From assembly GCA_021800275.1 (NCBI GenBank), contig JAJYZB010000001.1:62001-126000 (forward strand): 64,000 nucleotides of DNA, read 5' to 3'. The notes under the pieces are model-generated. The model searched no databases. It was given only the letters and a program-made list of their open reading frames with translations, and was not told the DNA's origin. The DNA comes from a bacterium. Lineage in GTDB: Bacteria > Vulcanimicrobiota > JABDET01. A program made the position numbers and the translations under genes. Positions 17,699 to 26,606 of this stretch are shown piece after piece; within the stretch, counting starts at the first letter, position 1; every line of letters starts with the position of its first letter.

Positions 17699-19007
17699 AA
17701 AAAATATACAGATTCTCGAAAAAAAAATACAAGCCTTAGAAGAACTGCTGGAAATCAATCTGTTTATCAATTCTACCCTGGATCTGGATCTGCTTTTAAA
17801 CCATATTCTCAATGTCTCTCAGAGAGTTTTAAATGCCCAGGCTGTTTCCATTCTGCTCTTAGACAAACCATCAGGCGAACTTTTTTTCCGATGCGCCCTT
17901 GGTCCAGGATCTAAAAACATCACTCCATACCATCTAAAACCAAAGGAAGGAATAGCAGGGACTGTGATTCAGAATCGCGCCCCTATCATGGTAGAAGATG
18001 TGCAGCAGGATTCCCGATTTGCAGGGAGATTTGACCGCCTTTCAGGATTTACAACCCGATCCCTTATCGCAGTTCCCATGTGGGCTAAAGAAGAAATCAT
18101 AGGAGTCCTTGAACTGATGAATAAAAATGCCTCTGCTCCTTCAGATGAAAAATCTGAGTCAACAACCTGCTTCACTTCTGATGACCTGGAAAAAGGGGGC
18201 ATTTTAGCTAACATGGCTGCAGTGGCTATTGATAATGCCCGCTTATACCAAGATCTTTCCAGGAGTTTCGAACTTTTAAAAAAAGCGGAAGAAATTAAAA
18301 CCCGATTCATTTCCATTATGTCCCATGAACTGAGAACCCCTCTGGTCCCCATCAAAGGATTTGCTTACATCTTAAAAAAAGAGCGGAGAAAATTGGATGA
18401 ATCCTCTCAAAATGAATTCTTGGCTGAAATCCTCAGAGCTTCTGAACACCTGGAACTTTTAATCCAGGATTTGTTCTGGGTGAATGACCTGGAAATGGAC
18501 CGATTCCAGCCGCGCTGCTCCCCTGCGCCTTTCATCCATCTCGTGCAGGAGGCTGTCCTGATAAAAAACATCAATCAAACAACCCATCCTCTGAACGTGG
18601 AAATAGATCCCGCACTTTTAAAAAAGGGGGATTTAATTTTGTTCGTGGATCCAGAAAAAATGACCCATCTTTTTGCGCACACTTTAGATAATGCTGTCAA
18701 ATTTTCTCCTGAAGGAGGTTCAATCAGGATCAAAGCCTCTCTTCTTCCGAACCATGAATTTCAAATCAGCATTGAGGACCATGGAATTGGAATCCCGGAG
18801 GAATATAGAGAAAAAGTGTTTGAACGATTTTTCCAGATTGACAATTCTGACACCCGAAAATTTGGCGGAACAGGGGTCGGCTTATTTATCGTCAAACGAA
18901 TTGCCGAAAGCCATGGGGGCAGCGTATCCTGTGAACGCGGTTCTGAAAAAGGAACAAAAATCGTGCTCCATCTCCCCTTATCAGCCATCAGCGGCCCTGT
19001 TCAATAA
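17688..19007 (+). CDS. Soluble GAF-domain sensor histidine kinase
   Basis: The 439-residue kinase has a short N-terminal coiled coil (residues 5-30), then a GAF domain (about 28-190). HisKA follows with SHELRTPLVPIKGF (His near 213), then HATPase_c with the N box DNAVKFSPEGG, the G1 box EDHGIGIPEEY and the G2 box GGTGVGLFIVK. There is no transmembrane segment, so it senses a cytoplasmic signal, probably a small ligand bound by GAF. No response regulator is adjacent, so its partner is unknown. The start overlaps amrS by 11 bp. Confidence 0.93.
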   Translation: MDTEKNIQILEKKIQALEELLEINLFINSTLDLDLLLNHILNVSQRVLNAQAVSILLLDKPSGELFFRCALGPGSKNITPYHLKPKEGIAGTVIQNRAPIMVEDVQQDSRFAGRFDRLSGFTTRSLIAVPMWAKEEIIGVLELMNKNASAPSDEKSESTTCFTSDDLEKGGILANMAAVAIDNARLYQDLSRSFELLKKAEEIKTRFISIMSHELRTPLVPIKGFAYILKKERRKLDESSQNEFLAEILRASEHLELLIQDLFWVNDLEMDRFQPRCSPAPFIHLVQEAVLIKNINQTTHPLNVEIDPALLKKGDLILFVDPEKMTHLFAHTLDNAVKFSPEGGSIRIKASLLPNHEFQISIEDHGIGIPEEYREKVFERFFQIDNSDTRKFGGTGVGLFIVKRIAESHGGSVSCERGSEKGTKIVLHLPLSAISGPVQ

Positions 19008-19058
19008 GAAAAAACTAAACATCAAGGAAGTTATAAACACAATGCAGAAGAGAGAATT

Positions 19059-19784
19059 ATGTCATACTATCGCCCTAGAGGTTATGGCGGGTTTCATATT
19101 TTTCCCGCAGAAACCCCTGTCACTAACTTTATCATTGCAGCCAACATTGTGACTTTTATCCTCCTGCTGCTCAAACTTGTACCCCTAACTTTAGTCCCTC
19201 TGCTCATCCCAACCTCATCATCTATGATCCGCGAACCCTGGGCTTTGTTAACCTATCCCTTTATTTCCCTTTCTGGCGGAGTCTGGACCCTGATAAACCT
19301 GTTATTCTCTTTATACTGGCTGTATTTTCTGGGTGGAATGATGGAAAGGAGCTGGGGCAGTCAGAGATTTTTATTCATGTTTTTAGGATTATCAGGAATT
19401 TCGGGACTTTTCTTAGCTTTTGGAGGAATGTTAACGGGAATTAATGTTCCCATTGAAAATTTGTGGCTGCCTCTGACAGCTTTAACAGTCATCTGGGCTG
19501 CCCATGATCCCCATTCCCCTGTCATGCTTTTCATTTTTCCAATGGAATTACGCTGGCTGGCAGTGATTGTCTGCGCTCTTTTATTCGTCAGCTATGCTAC
19601 AGTCAATCCAATTTTAGGCTTTTTCTCCCTGGGAGGTTCTATTGTCTCTTATTTTGTGGGAGGAGGAGGTTCTTCTTTTTCAAGAGGGGTAAGGGGAACT
19701 CGAAATTTACGCGGTTATAATCCTTTAGAATGGTACAAAAAATGGCAGTTTAAAAGAAAATTCCGCAGATTTTGGGGAGAATAA
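19059..19784 (+). CDS. Rhomboid-like membrane protein lacking the canonical catalytic His
   Basis: The 241-residue protein has about six hydrophobic segments. It shares the rhomboid layout: an N-terminal PVTNFIIAANIVTFILL, the GMMERSWGSQRFLFMFLGLSG region and a late FSLGGSIVSYFVGG. The serine position of the GxSG loop could be the one in GLSG. The last transmembrane helix, which in active rhomboids carries the catalytic His before GG, has SLGG instead. It is therefore probably a pseudoprotease. The C-terminus is basic (WYKKWQFKRKFRRF) and cytoplasmic. It is 51 bp downstream of the histidine kinase. Confidence 0.72.
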   Translation: MSYYRPRGYGGFHIFPAETPVTNFIIAANIVTFILLLLKLVPLTLVPLLIPTSSSMIREPWALLTYPFISLSGGVWTLINLLFSLYWLYFLGGMMERSWGSQRFLFMFLGLSGISGLFLAFGGMLTGINVPIENLWLPLTALTVIWAAHDPHSPVMLFIFPMELRWLAVIVCALLFVSYATVNPILGFFSLGGSIVSYFVGGGGSSFSRGVRGTRNLRGYNPLEWYKKWQFKRKFRRFWGE

Positions 19785-19843
19785 ACCTTATTTTTTTCTG
19801 ATCCACCGAAAAGTAAATTATTCGAGATTTTTTTTAAAATCCC

Positions 19844-19872
19844 TTGACATTCTATTTTTCTACTCTTATAAT
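19844..19872 (+). promoter_or_regulatory. Consensus sigma-A promoter P1 of sigH
   Basis: TTGACA (19844-19849), a 17-bp spacer and TATAAT (19867-19872) form a perfect match to the vegetative bacterial promoter. Transcription would begin near 19880 and read sigH and the two tRNA genes behind it. Confidence 0.88.
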
Positions 19873-19885
19873 GGAAGACGAGTGG

Positions 19886-19914
19886 TTGCATAAAAGCCAT
19901 TTTCTGGGTATAAT
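19886..19914 (+). promoter_or_regulatory. Second tandem promoter P2 of sigH
   Basis: TTGCAT (19886-19891), 17 bp, then a perfect TATAAT (19909-19914), exactly 42 bp downstream of P1. The -35 is weak, so activity may need an activator or be minor. Confidence 0.45.
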
Positions 19915-19967
19915 TGAAATGTACGGGTCCAATACCAGATAAGAGTCCAGAAAGGAAGGATGATAGT

Positions 19968-20618
19968 TTGAAAACTCAAGTGCTAGAAGCGCCCGGAAGT
20001 ACAGCCAGTTTTACTGAAATTACAGATGAAGAAGTGGTCAGTTACGCAAAAAACGGTGATGAGCTGGCAACTGAATATGTCATCAACAAATATAAGAATT
20101 TCGTTCGAGTTAAAGCAAAATCCTACTTTCTAGTAGGAGCTGATAGAGAAGATATTATTCAAGAAGGGATGATCGGGCTTTATAAAGCCATTAGAGATTT
20201 CAAAGCGGACAAATTATCTTCTTTCAGAGCTTTTGCCGAACTCTGTATAACCAGACAGATTATCACAGCTATTAAAACAGCCACCCGACAGAAACACATC
20301 CCTCTGAATTCTTACATCTCTCTGAATAAGCCCATTTATGACGATGATTCTGATAGAACCATGATGGATATTTTATCCGGCGTGAAAATCACCGATCCTG
20401 AAGAAGTCTTTATTAACCATGAGCTCTCCGGAGATATTCGAGAAAAAATTCAGGAAAATTTAAGTGAACTGGAATCCCTGGTTCTTGCCAGTTATTTGGA
20501 AGGCAAATCTTACCAGGAAATGGCTCGTGAACTAAATCGCCATGTTAAATCTATTGACAATGCGCTGCAGCGAGTCAAACGAAAGATTGAAAAGTCTTTA
20601 ACAGACGTCGATCTATAA
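19968..20618 (+). CDS. sigH: RNA polymerase sigma factor SigH (sigma-70 family)
   Basis: The protein is very close to the Firmicutes sigma-H (Spo0H) family. Region 2 contains KSYFLVGADREDIIQEGMIG and FAELCITRQIITAIKTATRQ, nearly the Bacillus wording. Region 4 ends SYQEMARELNRHVKSIDNAL, followed by RVKRKIEK. Sigma-H directs stationary-phase, competence or early sporulation genes in Firmicutes; its role here cannot be told. A TTG at 19968 is preferred, with AAGGAAGG 7 bases upstream, giving 216 residues. An in-frame ATG at 19914 lies within promoter P2. Two tRNA genes follow within 7 and 170 bp. Confidence 0.94.
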   Translation: MKTQVLEAPGSTASFTEITDEEVVSYAKNGDELATEYVINKYKNFVRVKAKSYFLVGADREDIIQEGMIGLYKAIRDFKADKLSSFRAFAELCITRQIITAIKTATRQKHIPLNSYISLNKPIYDDDSDRTMMDILSGVKITDPEEVFINHELSGDIREKIQENLSELESLVLASYLEGKSYQEMARELNRHVKSIDNALQRVKRKIEKSLTDVDL

Positions 20619-20624
20619 CCTGCT

Positions 20625-20699
20625 GCCGGGGTAGCTCAAAGGCAGAGCAGCCGCCTTGTAAGCGGCAGGTTGTCCGTTCGATTCGGATCCTCGGCTCCA
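20625..20699 (+). tRNA. tRNA-Thr (anticodon TGT)
   Basis: The sequence folds into a full cloverleaf. The acceptor stem GCCGGGG pairs with CCTCGGC, the anticodon stem GCCGC pairs with GCGGC, and the loop CTTGTAA holds TGT. CCA is encoded. It begins 6 bp after the sigH stop and is probably cotranscribed. Confidence 0.96.
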
Positions 20700-20786
20700 A
20701 AACGCAAAAATGACAGCACGTTATTTTCACCCCAAAATGGCAGCCAGGATTTTCTTCACGTCTTGCGAATTCATAAAAAGCCTTAC

Positions 20787-20873
20787 GGGTAGGTGGCCGA
20801 GTGGTTAAAGGCGCCAGACTGTAAATCTGGTCCGCATCGCGGTTCGGTGGTTCGAATCCATCCCTGCCCACCA
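20787..20873 (+). tRNA. tRNA-Tyr (anticodon GTA)
   Basis: The acceptor stem GGGTAGG pairs with CCTGCCC and CCA is encoded. The anticodon loop CTGTAAA holds GTA. A long variable arm (type II) fits bacterial tRNA-Tyr. It lies 87 bp after tRNA-Thr; the spacer has no gene. Confidence 0.96.
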
Positions 20874-20928
20874 GACTTAAGATTCAAAGATCAGAGGAAT
20901 TCAAGTCTGAATAGAAAAGAACTTCCTG

Positions 20929-22704
20929 ATGAATCCTAACACCCTTTTAGAATTGTTTGAACAAGGGGTTGAACTTCATACCAATCCAAAACTCCTCAAC
21001 TATAAAGGCGTGGATAAGAAGTGGCATTCGATTTCATCTGAGGAAACCCAAAAAAAAGTCAGACATATCGCCCTGGGTTTATCCTCTCTAGGAATTCAAA
21101 AAGGGGACAGAGTCTGCATTTTGTCAGAAGGAAGGCCAGAATGGACTCTCTGTGATTTAGCTCTTCTAACCTTAGGCGGAATTTTAGTCCCTCTGCACGT
21201 CACGCAGCCCCCTTATCAAATTGAGTACATTCTGAGCGACTGCGACCCCGAATACATCATCCTGTCCAATCGCTCCCTTTATGATCGGGTTTCCCCTCTC
21301 CTGCAGAAAACAGACATTAAAGAAAAAGTGATTGTATTTGACAGCCTTCCTCCTATTCCCCACTCAAAAACTCTGGATGAAGTGGAAGATGCAGGCATAA
21401 AAAAAGAGAAAAAAAACCCCGAGTTATACCAGGAACTGAGATCCAGAGTAAAATCTGAAGATCTGGCGACTATTATTTATACTTACAGTGATTCAGGAAC
21501 CCCTAGAGGAGCCATGCTGACCCATAAAAATCTGGTTTCAAACACTTTGTCCTGTTCTGATCTGTTTCTCATAAAAAAAGGGGAAGACACGGCTTTAAGT
21601 TATCTCCCCTTATCTCATGTTTTTGAACGGACTATTTTTTTTGTTTATCTTTATCATCAGATTCAAATCTATTATGCTGAATCACTCGAAAAACTGCTTC
21701 AAAATTTTAAAGAAATCAAACCGACGTTGATGACAACAGTTCCAAGACTGCTGGAAAAAACAGAAGAAGGGATTCTTAAAGCAGCTCAAAAACTCCCTTT
21801 TCTGGGAAAGATGCTGGCGCAGAAAATGATTTCATACGCTGAAAAATTCGATCCCGAAATTTCTTCTTCTCTGACGCAAAAACTGAAATACAAATTCTCG
21901 GATTTAATTTTATTTCGAAACCTGAGACGCTCTTTTGGGGGAAGACTGAAAGCGGTCATTTCAGGAGGAGCTAAGTTGAGACCTGAATTAGCCCGCCTCT
22001 TTTTAGCTTCTGGAATCCTGGTGCTGCAGGGTTATGGATTGACTGAAACTTCTCCTGTCATAACGGTCAATCTCCCCCAGAAAAACCGAATTGGATCCGT
22101 TGGACTTCCTGTTCCTGGAGTCTCTGTCAAAATTGCGGAAGATGGAGAGATCCTGGTTCAAGGACCCAATGTCATGAAAGGCTATTACAAAAACGAGGAA
22201 GCGACAAAAACAGCCCTGGATGGAGGATGGTTTCACACAGGGGATACAGGACATCTTGATCCGGATGGGTTTTTATTCATTACCGGACGCAAAAAGAGCC
22301 TCATGAAAAATTCGGGGGGGAAATACATTGCTCCATTGATGATCGAAAAAATTTTAAAATCCAATGAATATATAAAGGATGCCGTTGTTTTTGGGGAGGG
22401 AAAAAAATTCGTTTCAGCGCTCATTTTTCCAAATCTCTTGACTTTAAAAAATGCTCCTCCTTTAAAAAGTCTTGCAGCAGAAAATGACGCAGAATTTTTA
22501 AAACATCCTGAAACTCAAAATTTTTATGACAAAATCATCCAGGAAACGAATCATCGTCTTTCAAAATGGGAAGCGGTTAAAAAATTCTCTTTAATTTCCG
22601 AACCACTGCCAACTGATCAGACAGTAGAAACTCTCACCCCAAATGAAAAACGAAAAAAAATGGAAGAAAAATACCGCGCTTTAATTGAATCTTTTTATGA
22701 TTAG
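20929..22704 (+). CDS. AMP-dependent long-chain acyl-CoA synthetase-like protein, atypical P-loop
   Basis: The 591-residue protein belongs to the ANL superfamily, long-chain acyl-CoA synthetase branch. Motif A5 is GYGLTETSPV near residue 370. A8 is HTGDTGHLDPDG with RKKSLMKNSGGKYIAP, keeping the A10 lysine region. The ATP P-loop, normally YTSGTTGxPKG, reads YTYSDSGTPRG here (residues ~184-194). The Ser/Thr-rich core and the Lys are therefore changed. It probably activates fatty acids for the FadN/thiolase genes directly downstream, but activity may be altered. The stop overlaps the next gene's ATG. Confidence 0.88.
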   Translation: MNPNTLLELFEQGVELHTNPKLLNYKGVDKKWHSISSEETQKKVRHIALGLSSLGIQKGDRVCILSEGRPEWTLCDLALLTLGGILVPLHVTQPPYQIEYILSDCDPEYIILSNRSLYDRVSPLLQKTDIKEKVIVFDSLPPIPHSKTLDEVEDAGIKKEKKNPELYQELRSRVKSEDLATIIYTYSDSGTPRGAMLTHKNLVSNTLSCSDLFLIKKGEDTALSYLPLSHVFERTIFFVYLYHQIQIYYAESLEKLLQNFKEIKPTLMTTVPRLLEKTEEGILKAAQKLPFLGKMLAQKMISYAEKFDPEISSSLTQKLKYKFSDLILFRNLRRSFGGRLKAVISGGAKLRPELARLFLASGILVLQGYGLTETSPVITVNLPQKNRIGSVGLPVPGVSVKIAEDGEILVQGPNVMKGYYKNEEATKTALDGGWFHTGDTGHLDPDGFLFITGRKKSLMKNSGGKYIAPLMIEKILKSNEYIKDAVVFGEGKKFVSALIFPNLLTLKNAPPLKSLAAENDAEFLKHPETQNFYDKIIQETNHRLSKWEAVKKFSLISEPLPTDQTVETLTPNEKRKKMEEKYRALIESFYD

Positions 22705-24913
22705 AAAAAAAGAAATTAAAAAAACGGCTGTTTTAGGAGCCGGCATCATGGGGGCTCAGATTGCGGCTCACCTTGCCAATTCAGGCTTACAAGTTTTACT
22801 TCTGGATCTGCCATCAGGAACTCCTGGTTCCCCTGAGAGGAATAAACTTGCAAAACAAGGCCTTGAAACCGTCAAAAAGTTAAGCCCTCCCGCATTTTTC
22901 CTTCCCGAACTGGCTGCCAGAATAGACCTTGGAAATTTTGAAGATGATCTGGAAAAACTTCGGGACAGGGACTGGATTCTGGAAGCTGTTGTGGAAAAAG
23001 TGGAAGTCAAACAAACTCTTTTAAAAAAAATTGAGCCTTTCCGAAAAAATGAAAGCCTTGTCACCACTAATACTTCAGGAATTCCTATTTCCGAAATCTC
23101 TAAAAAATTCAGCCCGGAATTTCAAAACTATTTCATGGGGACCCATTTCTTTAATCCACCCCGATATCTAAAACTGCTGGAACTGATCCCGGGAAACTCT
23201 ACGCTTCCTGAAATCGTTCAAACCTTTCAGGATTTTGCCTCTAACCGCCTTGGAAAGAGAGTTCTTATCTGCAGAGATACTCCTGGTTTTATCGCTAACC
23301 GAATCGGAACTTTTGCTGTCTGTTTTATTCTTAAAGCCATGCAGGAAAGTGATCTAAAAGTAGAAGAGGTGGATGAAATCACGGGTCCGATCATCGGGAG
23401 GCCCAAAAGCGCCACTTTCCGCACTCTGGATCTGGTGGGATTGGACACTTTTGCTCACGTCGCTCAAAATCTTTACGATTCTCTGCCTGAAGATCCGATG
23501 AGAGAGTTCTTTAAGGTTCCTGATTTTGTGCTGCAGATGCTTTCTCAAAACAAACTGGGAGAAAAAACAAAACAAGGATTTTATAAAAAAATCACGGCAG
23601 AAAACGGTAGAAACGAAATTCTTTCTCTTGATCTGAAAACCTTAAACTATGTTCCTAGAAAACCTGTGATGTTTCCTTCCCTGCAGATGGCAGCATCCCA
23701 GGAAAACCTTAAAAATAAAATTAAATTTTTAGCTCAAGGAAAAGATAAAGCCTCTGATTTTTTCCGGAAAACAACGGCTGCATTAGCGGATTATGCTGCC
23801 GGCAAAATACCTGAAATTGCAGACCACTCTATTTCCATTGATCAAGCCATGAAATGGGGATTCAGTTGGGAAATTGGGCCCTTTGAACTCCAGGATATGC
23901 TGCTAAATCTCAAAATTTCCGCTCCGACAGACAGCAGCATCCATCCCTCTGTCATAAAACAAAACTCAGGAGCCAGTTTATTCGATTTAGGGGATGGAAT
24001 TTTAAATCTTGAATTTCATTCTAAAATGAATACCATTGGTGAAGACGTGTTGAACATGATGGAAGAATCCTTAGAAATTCTCGAAAAATATGAAGGGCTG
24101 GTCATTGGAAACCATGGGGAAAATTTCTGTATAGGGGCTAATCTGATGCTCATTCTAATGCTGGCGCAGGAAGAAGAATGGGACGAACTGGAAAAAGCCG
24201 TCAAAAAATTCCAGAATATCAATCAGAAAATTAAATATGCGCCTAAACCTGTTGTCACAGCTCCTTTTGGAAGAACCCTTGGAGGGGGCTGTGAAATCGT
24301 GCTGCACGCCCATGAAAGTGTGGCAGCAGCGGAAACCTACATAGGACTTGTAGAAATCGGAGCAGGTCTTGTTCCAGCAGGGGGAGGACTTAAAGAAATG
24401 CTGGCGCGCCTGGGCGAAAGCTCCCAATCCTATCCAGCAGCAGATCTCTTTAAACCTCTGCAGCAGATCTTTGAAACCATTGGATTCGCAAAAGTATCGG
24501 GAAGCGCGGCAGAAGCTAAAAAAATGGGATACCTGAGAAAAAAAGATCCGATTCTGATGAACTCTGATCACCTGCTGTCTGAAGCTAAAAAAGCGTGCCT
24601 CAATCTATCAAAAACCCCGTATATTCCGCTCGAACCTGAACTCATACTGGTTTATGGGCGGCCCTTGTATTCAAATTTTCTGATTGGACTCAATCTCTTA
24701 AAAGAAGGAGGAAAAATTACAGAATACGAGGCTTACTTAGGGAAAAAACTGGCATCTATTTTATCAGGAGGTGATTTCACTTCACCCCAGTGGGTTCCTG
24801 AATCTTATTTATTAGATCTTGAAAAAGAAACTTTTTTAAGCCTCTGCGGAGTCAAAAAAACTCAAGAAAGAATGCAGCATCTATTAAAACACGGGAAACC
24901 TTTAAGAAACTGA
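22697..24913 (+). CDS. fadN: 3-hydroxyacyl-CoA dehydrogenase / enoyl-CoA hydratase (FadN type)
   Basis: The N-terminal Rossmann domain starts at once with AVLGAGIMGAQIAAHLANSG. The dehydrogenase core follows with MGTHFFNPPRYLKLLELIPG and IANRIG. A C-terminal enoyl-CoA hydratase domain (from about residue 435) has NHGENFCIGANL and RTLGGGCEIVLHA. The order dehydrogenase-then-hydratase matches FadN of Bacillus rather than FadB of enterics. It catalyses the two middle steps of beta-oxidation. The ATG at 22697 overlaps the stop of the acyl-CoA ligase gene; a TTG at 22685 is the alternative. Thiolase follows one base after its stop. Confidence 0.93.
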   Translation: MIRKKEIKKTAVLGAGIMGAQIAAHLANSGLQVLLLDLPSGTPGSPERNKLAKQGLETVKKLSPPAFFLPELAARIDLGNFEDDLEKLRDRDWILEAVVEKVEVKQTLLKKIEPFRKNESLVTTNTSGIPISEISKKFSPEFQNYFMGTHFFNPPRYLKLLELIPGNSTLPEIVQTFQDFASNRLGKRVLICRDTPGFIANRIGTFAVCFILKAMQESDLKVEEVDEITGPIIGRPKSATFRTLDLVGLDTFAHVAQNLYDSLPEDPMREFFKVPDFVLQMLSQNKLGEKTKQGFYKKITAENGRNEILSLDLKTLNYVPRKPVMFPSLQMAASQENLKNKIKFLAQGKDKASDFFRKTTAALADYAAGKIPEIADHSISIDQAMKWGFSWEIGPFELQDMLLNLKISAPTDSSIHPSVIKQNSGASLFDLGDGILNLEFHSKMNTIGEDVLNMMEESLEILEKYEGLVIGNHGENFCIGANLMLILMLAQEEEWDELEKAVKKFQNINQKIKYAPKPVVTAPFGRTLGGGCEIVLHAHESVAAAETYIGLVEIGAGLVPAGGGLKEMLARLGESSQSYPAADLFKPLQQIFETIGFAKVSGSAAEAKKMGYLRKKDPILMNSDHLLSEAKKACLNLSKTPYIPLEPELILVYGRPLYSNFLIGLNLLKEGGKITEYEAYLGKKLASILSGGDFTSPQWVPESYLLDLEKETFLSLCGVKKTQERMQHLLKHGKPLRN

Positions 24914-24914
24914 G

Positions 24915-26096
24915 ATGAAAAAAACCGTTATCATTAAAGGTTTGAGGACAGCAGTTGGAAGAGCTCCTAATGGAGCCCTCAAAGAGGTTCGTTCTGATGA
25001 ACTTGCTGCATCTGTGATCCTGGAACTATTGAAACGAACCCCTGAATTAAACCCTGAAGAGATTGGAGATGTTATTTTAGGCTGCGCTTTCCCTGAAGCA
25101 GAACAAGGAATGAATGTGGCAAGAATTGCGGCTTTGAGGGCAGGACTGCCAGCAGCAGTTCCAGGGATGACTATCAATCGTTTCTGCGCTTCAGGAATCC
25201 AGGCTGCTGCCTGTGCAGCGGATCTGATCCAATCAGAAACCTGTGAAGTGGTTCTGGCGGGAGGAACAGAAACCATGAGCCTTGTTCCAATGGGCGGCAG
25301 CAGCTTTTCCGCCAATCCCTATCTTGCCGAATCTTATCCTAACACTTATCTTTCTATGGGATTAACAGCGGAAAATCTGCAGCAGGAATTTGGCATCAGC
25401 CGCGAAGAACAGGATCTTTTTTCTTATCAAAGCCACAAAAAAGCTGTAAAAGCGATTGAAGAGGGAAAATTCAAAGAAGAAATTGTTCCTTTTTCATTTC
25501 AAAAAAAATATTGGGGTCAATCCAATGTTCCACAGTCTGAAACGATTGTTTTTATGGAAGATGAAGGACCTAGAAAAGACACCTCTCTCGATAAATTGTC
25601 GAAATTAAAACCTGTTTTTAAAGAAAATGGAACTGTAACTGCAGGAAATTCATCTCAATTAAGCGATGGAGCTGCAGTCATTCTGCTCATGTCTGAAGAA
25701 AAAGCGAAAGCAGCGGGTTTAAAACCTGTTGGGCGCCTCAAATCTTATGCGGTTTCAGGAGTTGAACCTGAACGGATGGGAATTGGACCTGTGAAAGCGA
25801 TTCCAAAAGCTTTAAAAATGGCGGACTTAACGCTCCAGGACATCGGTTTAATTGAACTCAATGAAGCTTTTGCCGCTCAAACTCTGGCTGTCATAAAATC
25901 GCTGGGAATAAACTCTGAAATTCTTAATGTCAATGGAGGAGCCATTGCTTTAGGACATCCTTTAGGCTGCACAGGAGCCAGACTCACCATCAGCCTTTTA
26001 AATGAAATGAAACGAAGAAAAGTGCAGTATGGAATGGTCAGTCTGTGTGTCGGCGGAGGAATGGGGGCAGCAGCGGTTTTTGAGCTGCTATCCTAA
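24915..26096 (+). CDS. fadA: Acetyl-CoA acyltransferase (thiolase)
   Basis: The 393-residue thiolase has the nucleophilic Cys in NRFCASGIQAAACAADL near residue 93. The catalytic His is in GGAIALGHPLGCTGAR and the second Cys in LCVGGGMGAAAVFE. It completes beta-oxidation, or the reverse condensation, with the FadN-type protein just upstream. No acyl-CoA dehydrogenase or ETF gene is nearby. The 3' end overlaps the convergent M50 gene by 9 bp. Confidence 0.96.
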   Translation: MKKTVIIKGLRTAVGRAPNGALKEVRSDELAASVILELLKRTPELNPEEIGDVILGCAFPEAEQGMNVARIAALRAGLPAAVPGMTINRFCASGIQAAACAADLIQSETCEVVLAGGTETMSLVPMGGSSFSANPYLAESYPNTYLSMGLTAENLQQEFGISREEQDLFSYQSHKKAVKAIEEGKFKEEIVPFSFQKKYWGQSNVPQSETIVFMEDEGPRKDTSLDKLSKLKPVFKENGTVTAGNSSQLSDGAAVILLMSEEKAKAAGLKPVGRLKSYAVSGVEPERMGIGPVKAIPKALKMADLTLQDIGLIELNEAFAAQTLAVIKSLGINSEILNVNGGAIALGHPLGCTGARLTISLLNEMKRRKVQYGMVSLCVGGGMGAAAVFELLS

Positions 26097-26606
26097 ATAC
26101 TGAACCGGATAAATCCCCTTTTTTCGGAAAAAGAGATCGAATAAAATAGCGCCATCATTAATAGCTTTGTCTTTTTCATACTTGGGAATAAAATTCACGA
26201 GGATCTGATCTAAAAAAAAGATGCCCAGCAGAATCTTGAAAATTAAACCATTAAAATGATACCAGAGAACCGCAAAAAATATAAATTCAAAAATTAAACC
26301 TCCTGAAGCAAAGAAAAACTGCTGAAAAGGAGAAAAAGTTTTAGAACCTCTCCCTCCTAAGATCGTTCTGCCAAACCAGGGAAAACGTCCTATGCGAAGA
26401 GTGAATTTTTTTATTCGATAATGCTGATAAGGCAGCCTCCCAATTTCAATTCCTGAAACAGGAAACCCCAGCAGCTTCCCAATCAGATAATGACCTGATT
26501 CATGGAGAAAAATAAAAAACAGCATCACAGACAAGAACAAAATCCAAAAAGGAAGCAGCAGAAAGCGTAAAAATCGAGGTAAAAATTTAACTTCCCCCAA
26601 AAACAT
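26088..26606 (-). CDS. M50-family (site-2-protease-like) membrane metalloprotease
   Basis: The 172-residue protein is almost entirely hydrophobic. The zinc site HESGH is at residues 35-39, inside the first membrane helix. A later DGAIL segment preceded by NFIP matches the third zinc ligand region of S2P proteases. No PDZ domain is present. It is the last gene of the hrcA-dnaK-dnaJ transcript and overlaps dnaJ by 20 bp, hinting at membrane-protein quality control or intramembrane signalling tied to heat shock. That link is inference. Confidence 0.8.
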   Translation of the reverse strand: MFLGEVKFLPRFLRFLLLPFWILFLSVMLFFIFLHESGHYLIGKLLGFPVSGIEIGRLPYQHYRIKKFTLRIGRFPWFGRTILGGRGSKTFSPFQQFFFASGGLIFEFIFFAVLWYHFNGLIFKILLGIFFLDQILVNFIPKYEKDKAINDGAILFDLFFRKKGIYPVQYLG

